A DNA stretch of 64,000 bases from Amaurobius ferox (taxonomy: Eukaryota > Arthropoda > Arachnida > Araneae > Amaurobiidae), in the NCBI GenBank assembly GCA_951213105.1, contig OX578153.1:51238020-51302019 (forward strand), written 5' to 3'. Both the position numbers and the translations under genes were made by a program. Of this stretch, positions 1-11,430 are shown in pieces (the first letter of the stretch is position 1; the number at the start of each line of letters is the position of its first letter). The notes under the pieces were generated by a model. It was not told where the DNA came from. It did no database searches and saw only the letters and a program-made list of their open reading frames with translations.

Positions 1-765
1 GAAAACATATATGAAAAAGTTCATCACCTTTCACAAATTTCCGAATTGTGTTGGAATTAGGAGTTGTTCTGGAATATATTTCTTTACGTTTAAAATCAGT
101 GTAATTGTACTTGCTAGTTTTGAAATATTAGAGACAAAATAAGTAGAGAAAAATAAGAAAAAAATATTGGGTTGGGGTTGAGAAAGTATTTCCCAACATA
201 ATAGATATTCACATGGTATACTGAATCTGAAAATTATAAATCTTTTAGAATACTTTTTTATGTCTTACATTACGTCCTATATATAAAGTAAAAATACTGG
301 CACGGGGTTAAAAACCATATGTTTGGAATGTGATATATTTGCACATATTCTTATCTGTGACTATTTAGACACGATATCTCTCTAAAGCATTTGCAAATTG
401 AAATATTATTTCAATTTTTCTGCATTTGAGTTATTTTTATTCATTGAATGGATGGGCTTGGATAAGTCCCTTAAATGTTCGTAATTTTTTTCAAATATTT
501 CAAAAATAATTTTGAACGATAATTATATAGAAAAGTGTTAAGGAAATAGATATATGTATATAATTTATTATTTAAAATTATTGGGTTTATCCAACTATCA
601 AATAGACGTTACATATGCCATCCTTGATATATTGCTCCCGTTTTTAATTTTAAACAGGAAAAACCAAGAAACAAAAAGTAAATATATGCAGTGCAATTAA
701 GTGGGTGAAAGCTATTTTAATACATTTAACTGTTTGGATTTATTATGAGGCATACTTGAAATTTA
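1..765. other. AT-rich sequence, no gene recognised
   Basis: No reading frame, RNA or repeat that I recognise. By analogy with gene 2, whose first coding exon lies about 1.9 kb before its F-box exon, this is probably intron of F-box gene 1, with the first exon outside the window. Confidence 0.4.
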
Positions 766-947
766 GGGACATTTTAACTTTCTAAAGGAAAATGCATCAT
801 TATCCTCTTGAAAAATTCAAGCAATTAATTTTTCTCTGAATGAAATTTGGTATGATCGATAACAATGGTAATCATTTTAGTCTTACACAAGATCAAATTA
901 TAAGGAAGCTCTGTTACTTTTTCGTGTTCTCATAATATCTAAATTTT
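766..947. repeat. 182-bp direct duplication, copy 1
   Basis: Matches 4647-4828 base for base except three substitutions and with no indels. It lies 121 bp upstream of the F-box exon of gene 1, while the second copy lies in the following intron. Flanks are unrelated on both sides. Confidence 0.9.
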
Positions 948-1068
948 TACATTTGTAGGAAATGGCATGTGCTGAACACATCAAATGATATTTTCTTACG
1001 CACAAAATATTCAGTTATAATTATCTCTGTATTATCCCAAGTATCTAACTCTGACATATTTGTTTCAG

Positions 1069-1348
1069 GATCCCGTAGAACTGTCACAATGGGACTCTTT
1101 GCCACTCCATATACTCCTAAAAATATATCTGAATCTAGATAAATATGACCAGTGCTCAATGTCTATGGTATCCAAGAACTGGGCGAAACTGTTTAAATAT
1201 CCACAGTTATGGACACAAATTACGTTTCCTTTGTTCCAGACCGCTACCAGACAAAACATGGAATCATTAGTCAAGGAGGAAGATTTGATAGAAAACTTTG
1301 GATATATGGTGAAACATCTAACCGTCAGGGATTTTTATTCTTGCAAAG
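1069..1348 (+). CDS. F-box protein gene 1, F-box exon
   Basis: First visible coding exon of F-box gene 1; the visible CDS joins 1069-1348, 7586-7869, 10259-10546 and 15746-15991, 365 residues plus stop. F-box proteins usually tether substrates to SCF ubiquitin ligases through Skp1. The exon opens after TGTTTCAG and closes before GTAAGA, phase 0 in and phase 1 out. It encodes a classic F-box at residues 8-50: WDSLP, then IYLNLDKYD, SMSMVSKNW and YPQLW. It is strongly similar to the exon at 52529-52814. The Met often drawn just upstream lies inside the acceptor, so translation must begin in an earlier exon, probably a short one ending in phase 0 as in gene 2. The substrate is unknown. The C-terminal part shows no clear LRR repeat, although helix-strand spacing could hide one. 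Confidence 0.85.
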
Positions 1349-2019
1349 GTAAGAACAATTTATATCTTCTGAAGTAGTTTATTTTCTTTTAAGACTTGCA
1401 TTAATATCATGATGAACTAAAAAAAATTGCTATGCATTGCTACATCTCGGGCTTTCTTAAACTGTTTCATTGTATCTTCTTCAATCAAAGTACACTAACA
1501 TTAATTAAAATTACTACATCCCAGTAAATTTTAGCTTGGATGGATACAAAAATAAAACACATTAAACAAAATGTATCTATATTTATTTAGAAGAAAATAG
1601 CTCAATGGCCAATACTTTTTTTGAGTTTAAGGCAGCAATCTGGGAAATAGTAGAGCAGAACTCATTGTTTACATCATATCAGGAAGTTTTTAAGAAGGCA
1701 ACCCAAATTGTAAAGCATGATATTCTATAAAGCGGGCAGATATCAGGACCAGTCCATAATGGAGGCTGGATCACAAGACATACTCAAACGACAAGGTTGC
1801 AGACGACCATTGCAGACAACAGCATCCAAGAACCGATTTTATATTTATTAGGCGCTCATCAGCATGAATTTACCGTTATCTTCGATAGAAGCAAGAAAAA
1901 CTAGCTATATGCTTCATCTTTACAAACTTCTATGGGAACTGATATATTCAATTCATTCACATAGTCAACATAAAATTCGTGTGTAATTTAGTTTGTAAAA
2001 ACGATAGCTACCACTATAG
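1349..2019. other. Intron sequence, nothing recognised
   Basis: First part of the 6.2-kb intron 1349-7585 of F-box gene 1. AT-rich, no repeat family or decayed coding sequence that I can name. Confidence 0.4.
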
Positions 2020-2100
2020 GGGATCAAACCACGGATTCTCATACTGGCCAGCTGGCACTCTGCCGTTGAGCAATTAGCAAACCGAAGTCGACTCTGCAAG
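2011..2100 (-). repeat. tRNA-derived SINE remnant
   Basis: On the minus strand there is an A-box-like stretch (TTGCTCAACGGCAGAGTG) followed about 40 bp later by a B-box-like GGTTTGATCCC, the spacing expected for a pol III tRNA promoter. No folded acceptor stem is visible, so this is a SINE head or tRNA relic, not a tRNA gene. Confidence 0.55.
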
Positions 2101-2199
2101 CTCAGGCAAGACGAAGTTGTAAAGACCCAAGCTAAAAATCACAATCACCGTCTTAAAGAGGAGCTCCCAAAATTATTAATGACACTCCCATTTAAAAAA

Positions 2200-3181
2200 T
2201 CTGATGTGGGCAACACATGACTTTCCTTATATAATGCAATGAATTTACTACTTTTACAGTAAAAAAAAAATCTAATGTGGGCAACACATGACTTTCCTTA
2301 TATAATGTAATGAATTTACTACTTTTACAGTAAAAAAATAGGTTTTTCTTATGGTAGATACTAATATTCTTTCCATGATATTGAATTTTCGACAATGAGT
2401 GGTCATTTTCATTAATTTAGCGTTATTTTTATCCATTTGGCGAGATTTTCGTTAATTTGGTTACATTTCAAAAAGTCGCCAAGTTGGCGACTTTCTGCCA
2501 AATTTGTCGCCAAAATCTCCCAAGCGTTATGGACGGAGAATAAGATATTCTTATACCAGATAAATGACTATTGGCGTTCAAATACAAAAGTATTACTCAA
2601 AGTATCTTTAATCATGAATGGAACGAGCTAGATCCACGAGAATGATGCCACCCAATTTATCGCATGGTATTACATATGAAAAGTAAACATGTTTCTCAAT
2701 AAGAAATATTTTTTTTTCTATTTTATGACTCTTTGATAATTTTTTTAAAAAATGTACAATATCTCAAGAACGGTTCATGTTAGCGCTCTAAAATTTATGT
2801 CAATCGTTTTCTAATGAAAAATTACATAAGAAATGTCTATTTGCGTAACTTTATTAGTGGTTTTGATCTTTTGACGATTTTTTCAAAATTTCATTCGAAA
2901 ATTTAGGGGGACTCTGAACATTCGATTGCGTATAAAAACGATAGGCATCCAGTGTTTACGGATTCGGATTTTTGTACCAAATTTGGTTTGAATCGGTCCA
3001 TTCGTTCGTCAGTTATCGTCTCCACAGACTCACTGACACACACACACACACAGACATCACTTCAAAAATGTTCAATTCGTGATCAGGGATGCTTGAAACA
3101 TGCTCTCTCGTCGAAAACTCGAATTCGAATTTTCGACCCCATCACAATACTTTCCTTATACATTATGTATATAAGGAAAGT
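2200..3181 (+). mobile_element. Family A element (HINE/Helentron-like), copy A1
   Basis: About 980 bp, starting TCTGATGTGGGCAACA and ending AAGGAAAGTA. Features shared by the copies are a subterminal CTTTCCTTATATAATG near the 5' end, an inverted copy forming a hairpin at the 3' end (3149-3181), a (CA)n tract shortly before that hairpin, and an internal block of inverted TTTGGCGA motifs. No coding capacity. The first ~72 bp are tandemly duplicated (2196-2340). Structure resembles non-autonomous Helentron (HINE/DINE-1) elements; the ends lack the canonical CTRR. Confidence 0.7.
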
Positions 3182-3594
3182 AAAAAAACTTTAACTATGT
3201 ATAATTTTCATTCTTATTAAACTCTCATCAGAATGGAATAACCGTTAAATGCAATATTAGCAATAAAACTTTCTATTTATCGCAATTTTACGAATTTCTA
3301 TGGAGGGAATTAATAAATTCAGCCCATCCACGTAGCCAGCGTTAGCGTTCTCACTAGATAACACAGTACGAAAAAAATAACACAAAATGAAAATGGAAGA
3401 GTACTAAGGTTACGTGTCTCGACTCCTAGAGTGGTCACTATTGTATGTGCGAAATGTATCTTAGGCATCATAGCGTCAGCAACTTTGCACAACGGTCTAT
3501 GACGCAAATGGAAGCACACTAATATAACACACTTTTAGATATCCTGCTCTCACGCTTTACCACAACCATCACCACAAGTGGAAGATGTGCTGAC
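3182..3594. other. Intron sequence, nothing recognised
   Basis: Lies between family A and family D insertions in the first visible intron of F-box gene 1. No gene or repeat recognised. Confidence 0.4.
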
Positions 3595-4315
3595 CAGTAA
3601 ATTTTCTGCCCTATCCGCGCTTTGTTAACTTTCGCGGCGCACATTTTCCGCCGAAATTCTGCTGAAACAGTTGCGAAACATTTTCTGATAGATAAAATGC
3701 AATGCTTAGATTATATTAAAACTAAATTTAATACCTAATAAAACATAGAGTATCTTTTTTATTTTAATGCACAATATATTTGGTTCTGCCGTCTGTTGTC
3801 GTAATTTAATACATACCGACTATTATTATTTTTTAATTAACATTTTTAAATGTCTATTCCTTCTAATACGCTATTAAATACAACAGATCATATATAATAA
3901 TGCCACAATCACAGAAACGTAATTGAACTTGGACTTGAAGACAAAACTACAGTCCTCCGCGATGTACATTCAGATCCCCTTATCAAATTTATAGAATGGG
4001 AAATTACCTTTCCGTGATTGTGGCATTGTTATATATGATATGTTGTTGTATTTAATGCTGTATTAGAAGGAATAAATATTTAAAAATGTTCATTAAAAAA
4101 TAAAAATAATCGATATGAATTAAATTACGACAACAGATGGCAGCACCAAAAATATTGTGAATTAAAATAAAAAATATATTCTATGATTTATTGGGTATAA
4201 AATTTAGTTTTAATATAATCTAAACATTGCATTTTATCTTTCAGAAAATATTTCGCAACTGTTTGAGCAGAATTTCGGCGAAAGTTAACAAAGAGCGGAT
4301 AAGGCAGAAGATTTA
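3595..4315. mobile_element. Family D foldback element, copy D1
   Basis: Two long inverted arms (about 3597-3920 and 3990-4315), each running from CAGTAAATTTTCTGCCC-like ends through ATCCGCGCTTTGTTAAC and a shared AT-rich arm to a CCACAATCAC motif around a short loop. The outer ten or so bases present in D2 (28629-29386) are missing or mutated, so this is an older copy. No ORF of note. Confidence 0.75.
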
Positions 4316-4646
4316 CGGATCTCCACAAAACTGCTCCGGACTGCTATATTGGCACTATCCTGTCCGACCGTAATTTACATACATTTTACATAAGTGCAAT
4401 TTTGGTCTGATGGATCTTGCAGAGTTTTATTTCTTAGCTAGGCTGAGGCACTACGCTGCAACGTGAGCTACGACCCAAGCCCACACGACTCGTCCGAAGG
4501 TTTAGAGCACAAAAAGGTGTGGATAGGAGAGAACCTTTCAACACGAAATTGCGTTTCAACTTCACTTATGCTATAAATAGCGATGAAATTGTATATATCA
4601 TTGTATATATCATATTTCTCATAATTGTATATAATTGTATAATTTT
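4316..4646. other. Intron sequence with SINE-tail relic
   Basis: At 4475-4520 a stretch (GACTCGTCCGAAGGTTTAGA) resembles the short SINE insert at 42263-42317. The remainder is unrecognised. Confidence 0.35.
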
Positions 4647-4828
4647 GGGACATTTTAACTTTCTAAAGGAAAATGCATCATTATCCTCTTGAAAGATTCA
4701 AGCAATTAATTTTTCTCTGAATGAAATTTGGTATGATCGATAACAATGGTAATCATTTTAGTCTTACACAAGATCAAGTTATAAGGAAGCTCTGTTACTT
4801 TTTCTTGTTCTCATAATATCTAAATTTT
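4647..4828. repeat. 182-bp direct duplication, copy 2
   Basis: Second copy of 766-947, 179 of 182 bases identical by eye, same orientation. No F-box exon follows it, so the duplication covered intron sequence only or the rest has been lost. Confidence 0.9.
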
Positions 4829-5069
4829 CTCAAATCATCCAAATGTATATCAGTGTGATAGACTTCCTGCCAACTCGTGTGAAGAATTTTTACACAAAGT
4901 TTTGACATTGATAACGAAACAAATTGACTTACAAGAAATTGGCTTAAAGGAAGGAAGTTGATGTACAGAACATGACACTAAATGCATGAGAACAGCGAGA
5001 GGAGATAAGCATTCCAGGTATTTTTAGTTTTAAAATTAAAATATTTTATCTTTCTACGGTTTCAAAGAA

Positions 5070-5974
5070 TATGATGTGGGCAGCGCATAGGTTTCCCTAC
5101 ATCAAATATATTAATCGTCATCACAGTGATATGGATTATCAAAGAAAAAAAATGTTTTATTCGTGAAGATATTGAATGTTCATCAATTGACGTTAGTTTT
5201 GTTAATTAAACGCCAATTTTACCCATTTGGCGACATTTCAAAAGTCACCAAGTTGAAAGTATTTCACCAAGTTCAACGCAAAATTGTCGTTGGATTTATC
5301 GTTATAAAGTCGGTGAGGAGGAGTTATCTTCAACAGTTTGAGTTCTAATCAATTGATTTATAAATCAATTGATATCTTCTCTCATGATTAGAAACAGCTA
5401 GATTCACGGGAATGTTGTTAGTAAACTTGTTCCATAATATTGCATAAGAAATATCAACCTATATACAACAATATTTTCTTTTAAATTTTGTATGTAATTG
5501 TTTATATAAATTTATTTGAAAAGGTGCAATTTCTCTATAACGGTTTATTCTAAAGCTCTAAAAATTGTATCATGTATTTTGTAATGAAAAATAACATATG
5601 AAATTATCATTTATGTAACATTGGTAAAGGTTCTGATATTTTATGTTCAATTGAAAATTAAAGGCCTTCGAAACATTCGATCGACTATATTTATATTCAG
5701 TAGGATTCCAGAATTCACTGATTGCAATAATCGTATCATTTTTCTTTTTTTTTTCGAAACGCACCATTCTACCTTGAGATATTACTTCTCAAGGCTCACG
5801 AACAGGAACACTCACACACACACATACATACAAATGAAGCAGACACAGCCATCACTTCAAAATCTTTCTATTCTGGATTTAAAAATGCTTGAAATTTTCT
5901 CTTCTTTCAAAATTCTGAATTCGACTTGACCCCGTCACAATACCTTCACTACACATTATACTACTATGAATGCA
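5070..5974 (+). mobile_element. Family A element, degenerate copy A2
   Basis: Begins ATGATGTGGGCAGCGCATAG and ends in a decayed version of the 3' part (CCCCGTCACAATACCTTCAC). The TTTGGCGA block is largely eroded and the (CA)n tract is short. Clearly related to A1 but much more diverged. Confidence 0.6.
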
Positions 5975-7585
5975 AGTTCTTACGTGTTTATTGAGTTGAG
6001 TAATGGGTAAATCATATTTGATGATCGTGATTTTAAATTATATTTTGGTTCCGATAATTCGCAAACGATGGGTTCGTACCTGGATTACATGCTCCCCTAA
6101 GCATATATAGAGTGTATTACACGTTTGTTGCAAGTTATTTAATGTGTGTTATAAGCAGACGTAAGTTTCTGGGCTTTCAATAACTTTCAATATATGTCGG
6201 TGTAATTTTAATCGGAGGTTTGCATCTTAAATTGAAGGCAAAGTCGGTTGCATCTTAAATTGAAGGCAAAGTCGGTTGCATTTTCTGTACATAATAAGTG
6301 AAAGACTATTTGACTAATATATTTAAAAAAATATTTTGTAGGAGATTAAAAATGTATTGCTCAAATTTGCTGGTTCACAGTATTGTGATAATGAAATAGC
6401 TCACTCATTATACTTACAAATTTTAAGTGTTTATTGCCAAAATCCAGATAGGATGTGAGCATGAAGAGCATATGGTAAAATACCCTATGATTTATAACTA
6501 TTCTAGACAAAAAGAGTGCTTGATACTAATTTAAATAGATAATTATGGCAAAATATAAACAACAATTAAGAAGAATATATCAAAAGCAGAAAAATATTAC
6601 TATCTGCCGTCAATCATAATGTGAAACTAACAGTACTTTAGTCATCACTCTTTCCCATTATCAAAGGGGAGACTTCAGAGCAAGAAGTCTTAATACATGA
6701 AATGAGTTGGGATGAAGTAATGGAACTTGAAGTATGACGAGAATTAGAGATAAGTCGTGATACTTACAGTATTGAAAATGACTCTATAAAAAGAAGTGGT
6801 CCAAGTGATATCAAAAGGTGACCAAGTGATATCAAAAGAGGTGGACCAAGTGAGTCAAATTTCAAGGTGATGGCGGTCCCAATTATGACCACACCCAAAA
6901 TGATGCGTGCAACAAGTCGTACAACCAGAATTACATCCAATACGGGTATTTCCTAAATTTTCATGAAGATTTTGAATCAGTTTTTAAAAATCAGTTAATT
7001 TAAAATCAGTTTTTTTTATATAATTGCTTCGTTATCATATTTTTCATTTTTCCTCTTTTTTTTGAAAACATACATATATCTGGTCTAAGAATATGTTTAC
7101 ATGTAGTCTTGTAACATGTATACATGTACCATTATGCAAAATATATTGATTACTAAAATGGATATTGAGATGTTTAATTATTTTTACTTTAACAAAACTC
7201 TTATAATATAATGCATTATTCAATACTAACTACAAGTACATAAATGCTAGGTTGCTGCTAAAGTAATGCAACCCAAATAATTTCGTTAAAACCGGCATAC
7301 AACACAATTTAATAATTTCGAAAACAAAAAACAGCCCCTGTCAAGACATTCAAGAAGCACTACCTTCACTCATGAAGTGAGTCTAATCTTTCTCTTACGA
7401 GTGAGCTTGGTGTTTGCCATGCCCCGACGAAGAGGGCTTTTTTTTTCTATCTTTGAAAATGGTCGATATAATTTATTTTGTGTTGTATACTGGTTTGGAC
7501 GGAGCTATTCTAGTTGTATTACATATATGCTACTAAGAACATCGACCACTTTCGTGTCCTTTTCAATTTTAATTTCTCGTTTCAG
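5975..7585. other. Intron sequence with small repeats
   Basis: Remainder of intron 1349-7585. Holds an exact 28-bp tandem duplication (6222-6249 and 6250-6277) and a short decayed repeat around CCAAGTGATATCAAAAG at 6795-6850. At 7246 the string AGGTTGCTGCTAAAGTAATG resembles a mariner terminus (a guess). The open frame at 7377-7640 overlaps the exon in another frame and is not supported. Confidence 0.4.
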
Positions 7586-7869
7586 ATCGCAAGAAACTTG
7601 TGGAGAATTTGGAAATGCTTTCTACAAAAACACAGCTTGAGTCTTTTACACTTGAACAGTCGAATGGTAACATGATTGCCACACTTGAAATTTCACTGTT
7701 GAAAATGCAAAAAAATCTCCACCTTGTTGAAATAAGAGATTGCAAATTCAACTTTTTTGATGCCACTTTAATTTGTTGGTGTATATATGGCAAAAAACAC
7801 TTGAAAACATTTAGAATGACGAATTTAAAATGGAATGGCGATATCTTTTCAAGTGTGCGAAATGACGAG
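7586..7869 (+). CDS. F-box protein gene 1, second visible exon
   Basis: Opens after TCGTTTCAG and ends before GTAAGT. With the single base carried from the previous exon it begins with Asp (phase 1) and ends in phase 0, 94 further codons. The translation starts RKKLVENLEML and includes TLEQSNG and MQKNLHLVEIRDC, aligned with TKTQIKYLVLEQ and TQRNLLDVEIRSH in the gene 2 exon at 59744-60024. No named domain is obvious; the regular LxxLxI spacing would suit the leucine-rich part that often follows an F-box, which I infer rather than see. Confidence 0.8.
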
Positions 7870-8106
7870 GTAAGTGAAAAATAGCTTGATTATTGTTAAA
7901 AGTACAAGTGTACAGTGTTTACAAATATAATTATATACATATAGTTCATTTTAAAATACAAAGTTCCGTTTCGTAATGCTTATGCATAAATCTTGTATTA
8001 ATATCAATATTTATTTTATTTATATCAATATTAATAATAATAATTATATTATCAGTATTAATATCCACATTTCTAAATATGACTAAAATTGTTCACATCT
8101 GTCTTA

Positions 8107-8414
8107 CTACTTGGATGGGTGACCACCTGGGAACACCGCGTGCTGTTGGCACATTTCGGACGCGGTAGCCCGGTGGTTTGCGCGATGGATTTGCACGCTG
8201 TCACAACTGCCGTCGTGTTCATGCGGAGTACGATCACGTTAAACACGTGGGTCCGTAAGTCCTTCCGAGAGTGTGGTGGTAGGGGAAGGAGGGTACGATC
8301 CCTGTGGATGCCTCCCCCACTGGGTTCCGGTCCAAATTGGATGGCACTTCCCGGCCGTCCAAACAGTTACCTTGCACCTTTCTGGTAAGTCGGACGGTCT
8401 GGGTCTCAACAACA
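8107..8414 (+). mobile_element. 5S-headed composite SINE, 5'-truncated copy
   Basis: Begins in the middle of a 5S rRNA-like head (TACTTGGATGGGTGACCACC) and runs to GTGCTGTTGGC. Then come a remnant of a tRNA A-box region (GGTAGCCCGGTGGTTTGCGC) without a B box, the shared body (GTGTTCATGCGGAGTACGAT), and a tail GTCTGGGTCTC(AAC)n. Flanks give an imperfect target duplication starting ACATCTG at 8095 and 8415, suggesting an older insertion. It lies in the intron 7870-10258 of F-box gene 1. Confidence 0.85.
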
Positions 8415-8640
8415 ACATCTGCCCTACTGTTGGGTAGTTATTTTAAATATTATATTGGCTAAATCTTAAAGAAAAATAGACTGAACATGCTGCTCGAGAG
8501 GAACCACTTAAAATGGATGTTTGATGCAATTTCATCAATTTGCACCATTTCATTATTTTCAGTAAAAATAAAGATTTTGTATATTTTCTCACAAATGCCT
8601 ACTCAATATATTCCTCCTCCTTAGAATTTCTTAACGATCA
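8415..8640. other. Intron sequence, nothing recognised
   Basis: Short AT-rich stretch after the SINE. Confidence 0.4.
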
Positions 8641-9180
8641 AATTAATGAATTTCATTCTTTTCATTAGCAAATTCTCCCAAATAATTAACAGCCAATGCA
8701 TCTGGTGAATCGTCTACATCTGGAAATTCTCTCCCTCTCTTCTTCCGAACAGAAATCAGGCTCGAAATCACGCTTAACTTCGCCAGGTCCTCTAGGTGTT
8801 GAAGTGTTTGTTTAAAGTATATATTTCTCTCGTTCATTTTCCCGCAATTTCTCTAATATTTGAATTGCAGCTTGAGAATTTCCATGACTCAATATACGCG
8901 ATCCCTTCTTACGCTTCTGCATTATTAACTTAAGTTTTTGGGAAAGGTCGGGCACATTTTTTTATCGTGATTTCAACTATTGTTGAACTAATGGCACTGC
9001 TATTGGGATCATAGTCAACAACACGTGTATGCAGTTTTATTTCAACTATATTGCTTTATGTATCTGCAACTTGATCAGCTGGTGTTTGGTTTGTTATTAG
9101 AGTAGCAAAGACGTCATCATCCGTACAAGCAAATCTTGAGATAGACCAAATGCCTGATCCAGAGAGATCTGATTAAATGT
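8641..9180 (-). pseudogene. Decayed coding relic, possibly pogo/Tigger transposase C-terminus
   Basis: Minus-strand reading shows protein-like pieces broken by stops and frameshifts: DDVFATLITNQTPADQ, HTRVVDYDPNSSAISST, SHGNSQAAIQILEKLREN, and an open piece at 8643-8837 ending PDALAVNYLGEFANEK. The SHGNSQAAIQILEKL piece recalls the tail of pogo/Tigger (jerky-like) transposases, where SH..A...LE.A is common; this link is weak. Base composition is more balanced than the flanks, which supports former coding. Confidence 0.35.
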
Positions 9181-9558
9181 CACGGATTGTGAATGATTTG
9201 CTACTGAATGAACGAACTAATGAAGAGAGCTCACAAGCCGCGTAAAATAAAATTATTTTATCTGTATTATTCGTCAGCCATTCATTCATTGAATGAAATT
9301 TTCAGAGATGCCTTGGAGGAACTATAAATACTGACATCTACTGGTTGCAGGCAATGGGAATAATGAGGTTATAAAGGCAATATCAAATCATTTGCACGAA
9401 AAAACATAATTATTTCAAATTTTGACACTTGTAATTGTTAGCAAGTAGCAAAACCGGATTTTTTTTAAAGTGTGTCATATTTTACAAAAATTATCTGCTG
9501 TCAGGCACTATGTGTGTGGGGGCTGTGTAAGGCCCAGATACTCAGAAGATGGTCCTTT

Positions 9559-9580
9559 TACACACATACACACACACACA

Positions 9581-9645
<65 letters not shown>

Positions 9646-9646
9646 A
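9559..9646. repeat. Compound (CA)n(TA)n(GT)n microsatellite
   Basis: The tract is CA repeats, then about 15 TA units, then about 12 GT units. Because CA and GT are complementary, the whole tract is one imperfect hairpin-forming palindrome. Confidence 0.95.
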
Positions 9647-9815
9647 TTTTGTTATTTATATATTTGTTTATTTAAAAGAATTCAAGCTACAGGGCAAAGT
9701 CCCAGTAACAGCGTGCAAGATAGAATACAATCCAAAAATATATCTATTAAAATATAAAATACATTAAAAAGCAAACTATTGACAACAAATGATGTTTAAA
9801 AGCACTTGCGAATGA

Positions 9816-9857
9816 ATATAAAATACATTAAAATATATATTTTAATGTATTTTATAT
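9816..9857. repeat. 42-bp perfect palindrome
   Basis: Symmetry centre lies between 9836 and 9837; arms read ATATAAAATACATTAAAATA and its complement. A related arm sequence (AAAATACATTAAAA) lies about 70 bp upstream at 9757. Confidence 0.9.
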
Positions 9858-10258
9858 ATTTATATATCAATACATCATTTGCAGTACACCATATCAAAAA
9901 TCACATGTCTCGAAGGCATGCATTTCCCTCTTCAGGATTGTCTCCACGATAAGTACTAACGTCACATTTTATTACAAGACGCTTCTTGCATTCTTGCATA
10001 CAAATAAATAAAATTTCTGATTATTTTATAAGATATTTTTATAATAAGCATAAAATATTTTTGGACCTGAGACTATTTTGGATTGCTTCCCAAGAGTCAA
10101 TTAATTTGTCAGGCTCATGTTTATCCAATCTCAATATTACTATGAGTTAAAATGTATTTTTTTTTAATATGTTATATATAAAATACATTATATAAATGTT
10201 ACAAAGATCGTTAATATTAATTAATTTTAAGAATTACTAATCAAAGTTCAATTTCTAG

Positions 10259-10546
10259 AGATTTTCTGCGTTATGGGGTAATTTTCTGCAAATAGAAGAT
10301 GTAGAAATTTCTGATTCTGCAAGAATGTGGGAGTTACTAATATACGGTTTTCACCATTTTATAAAATTCCATAGAGATTTTGAAGAATTAAAGCAAAAAT
10401 CAAGTATAAAACTGAAGACTCTCAAGATGAGTTATTCTATAGACAATGAGTTTAAAGCAAGAAATTCACCTTTCAAACCTTGGATTGAGATAGCTTTGGC
10501 TTGCCCTGAATTAAAAGTGACTGTAGATATTTCTGCAGAATGTAAG
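10259..10546 (+). CDS. F-box protein gene 1, third visible exon
   Basis: Opens after ATTTCTAG and ends before GTGAGT, phase 0 at both ends, 96 codons. The start is set by alignment to gene 2: RFSALWGNFLQIEDVEISDS here against YLTSLWMSLLQIEEVEILDS there. Both exons end ..DISAECK right at the donor, so the splice sites are conserved between paralogues. The middle (LKTLKMSYSIDNEF) and KPWIEIALACPELKVTVDIS suit a strand-helix repeat pattern. No named domain is recognised. Confidence 0.82.
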
Positions 10547-11430
10547 GTGAGTATAATTATTGCATTACATTCGTATATAGTACTGTATAACATTCGTATA
10601 TAGTATATTGTATCACATTCCTATATACTCTTTTACATTTTTCATCACTCGTTGATACAAAGTTTCTGTCATTTCTCATTGTTATAAATTTAGTGAATAA
10701 TTGCATTGATATATAAATTTTTTGACATATCATGTTCGCAAATTTTGTAATTTCATCCAATACACTTTAACTGTAAGTTAAAAATGTCAATTTTTCATCT
10801 GTTTTCTTATAATAGGTTTAAATATATAATGAAAAATTTGACGTACGATTAATTGAGATCCCTAGAATTTTAAATTATATAAATACAAATTATATCAACA
10901 GAAATTAAAGTACGCGTTCTCAAAAGTAGATCTAGTGACCACTAATAGATGTAGAACAAGCCAGTAGTTGTTTCATTCTATGTTCAGAAGGAATTGTCAT
11001 GATACCCATTCTAGGAATTTGTTTTTTTACCGGACATGTGACTTACACACTGCAAAGTTTATCTAAAGTTTCAAGTACATTCAACTTCAACTTAGCAGTA
11101 TGACCTTTGGGGTAGAATAATATAAATTACTTTTAAAATTTATTTTGTAAACTCACAAAACTTTTCCTTTTCTTGTATGTTAAAAATATTTTTGAAATAT
11201 AAAAATGCCATAATTTATGTGTAAATTTAATGTTTCGAATCTTTCAGCAGTCCACATCATATTTTTTCTGAAGCCTTATTGCGACTTTTTGCACGTGTAT
11301 AGCAAGATTTGTTTTTTTCAAATCACCGAAAGTAATTCATATAATATGGATATGTCGACGACATTACATTTTTTAGTATTCGCGTGCATCATCTGCTATA
11401 ACACTATAATATATTAGAATGTATGCACGT
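10547..11430. other. Intron sequence, nothing firm
   Basis: Starts with three imperfect units of ACATTCGTATATAGTA (10565-10627), then unrecognised AT-rich DNA. Part of the 5.2-kb intron 10547-15745 of F-box gene 1. Confidence 0.4.

Larger units (their letters stand above)
9181..10258. other. Intron sequence with microsatellite and palindrome
   Basis: Remainder of the intron before the exon at 10259. Contains the (CA)n(TA)n(GT)n tract and the 42-bp palindrome listed separately; otherwise unrecognised. Confidence 0.4.

Noticed and set aside
1060..1068. Start codon for the F-box exon at the GTG/TTG just upstream
   Set aside because: Those bases form the splice acceptor TGTTTCAG, conserved between paralogues, so translation must begin in an earlier exon.
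2200..3181. Canonical Helitron
   Set aside because: 5' TC and a 3' hairpin are present, but the CTRR 3' end is absent and a subterminal inverted repeat is present, fitting Helentron-type elements better.
2952..3194. Recurrent small frame reading FTDxDFCTKFxxNRSIRSS in several places
   Set aside because: It is the 3' part of family A translated; its conservation follows from repeat copies, and it runs across the (CA)n tract and hairpin.
7377..7640. Separate 87-residue protein
   Set aside because: Hydrophobic AT-rich frame crossing the intron-exon boundary of F-box gene 1 in another frame.
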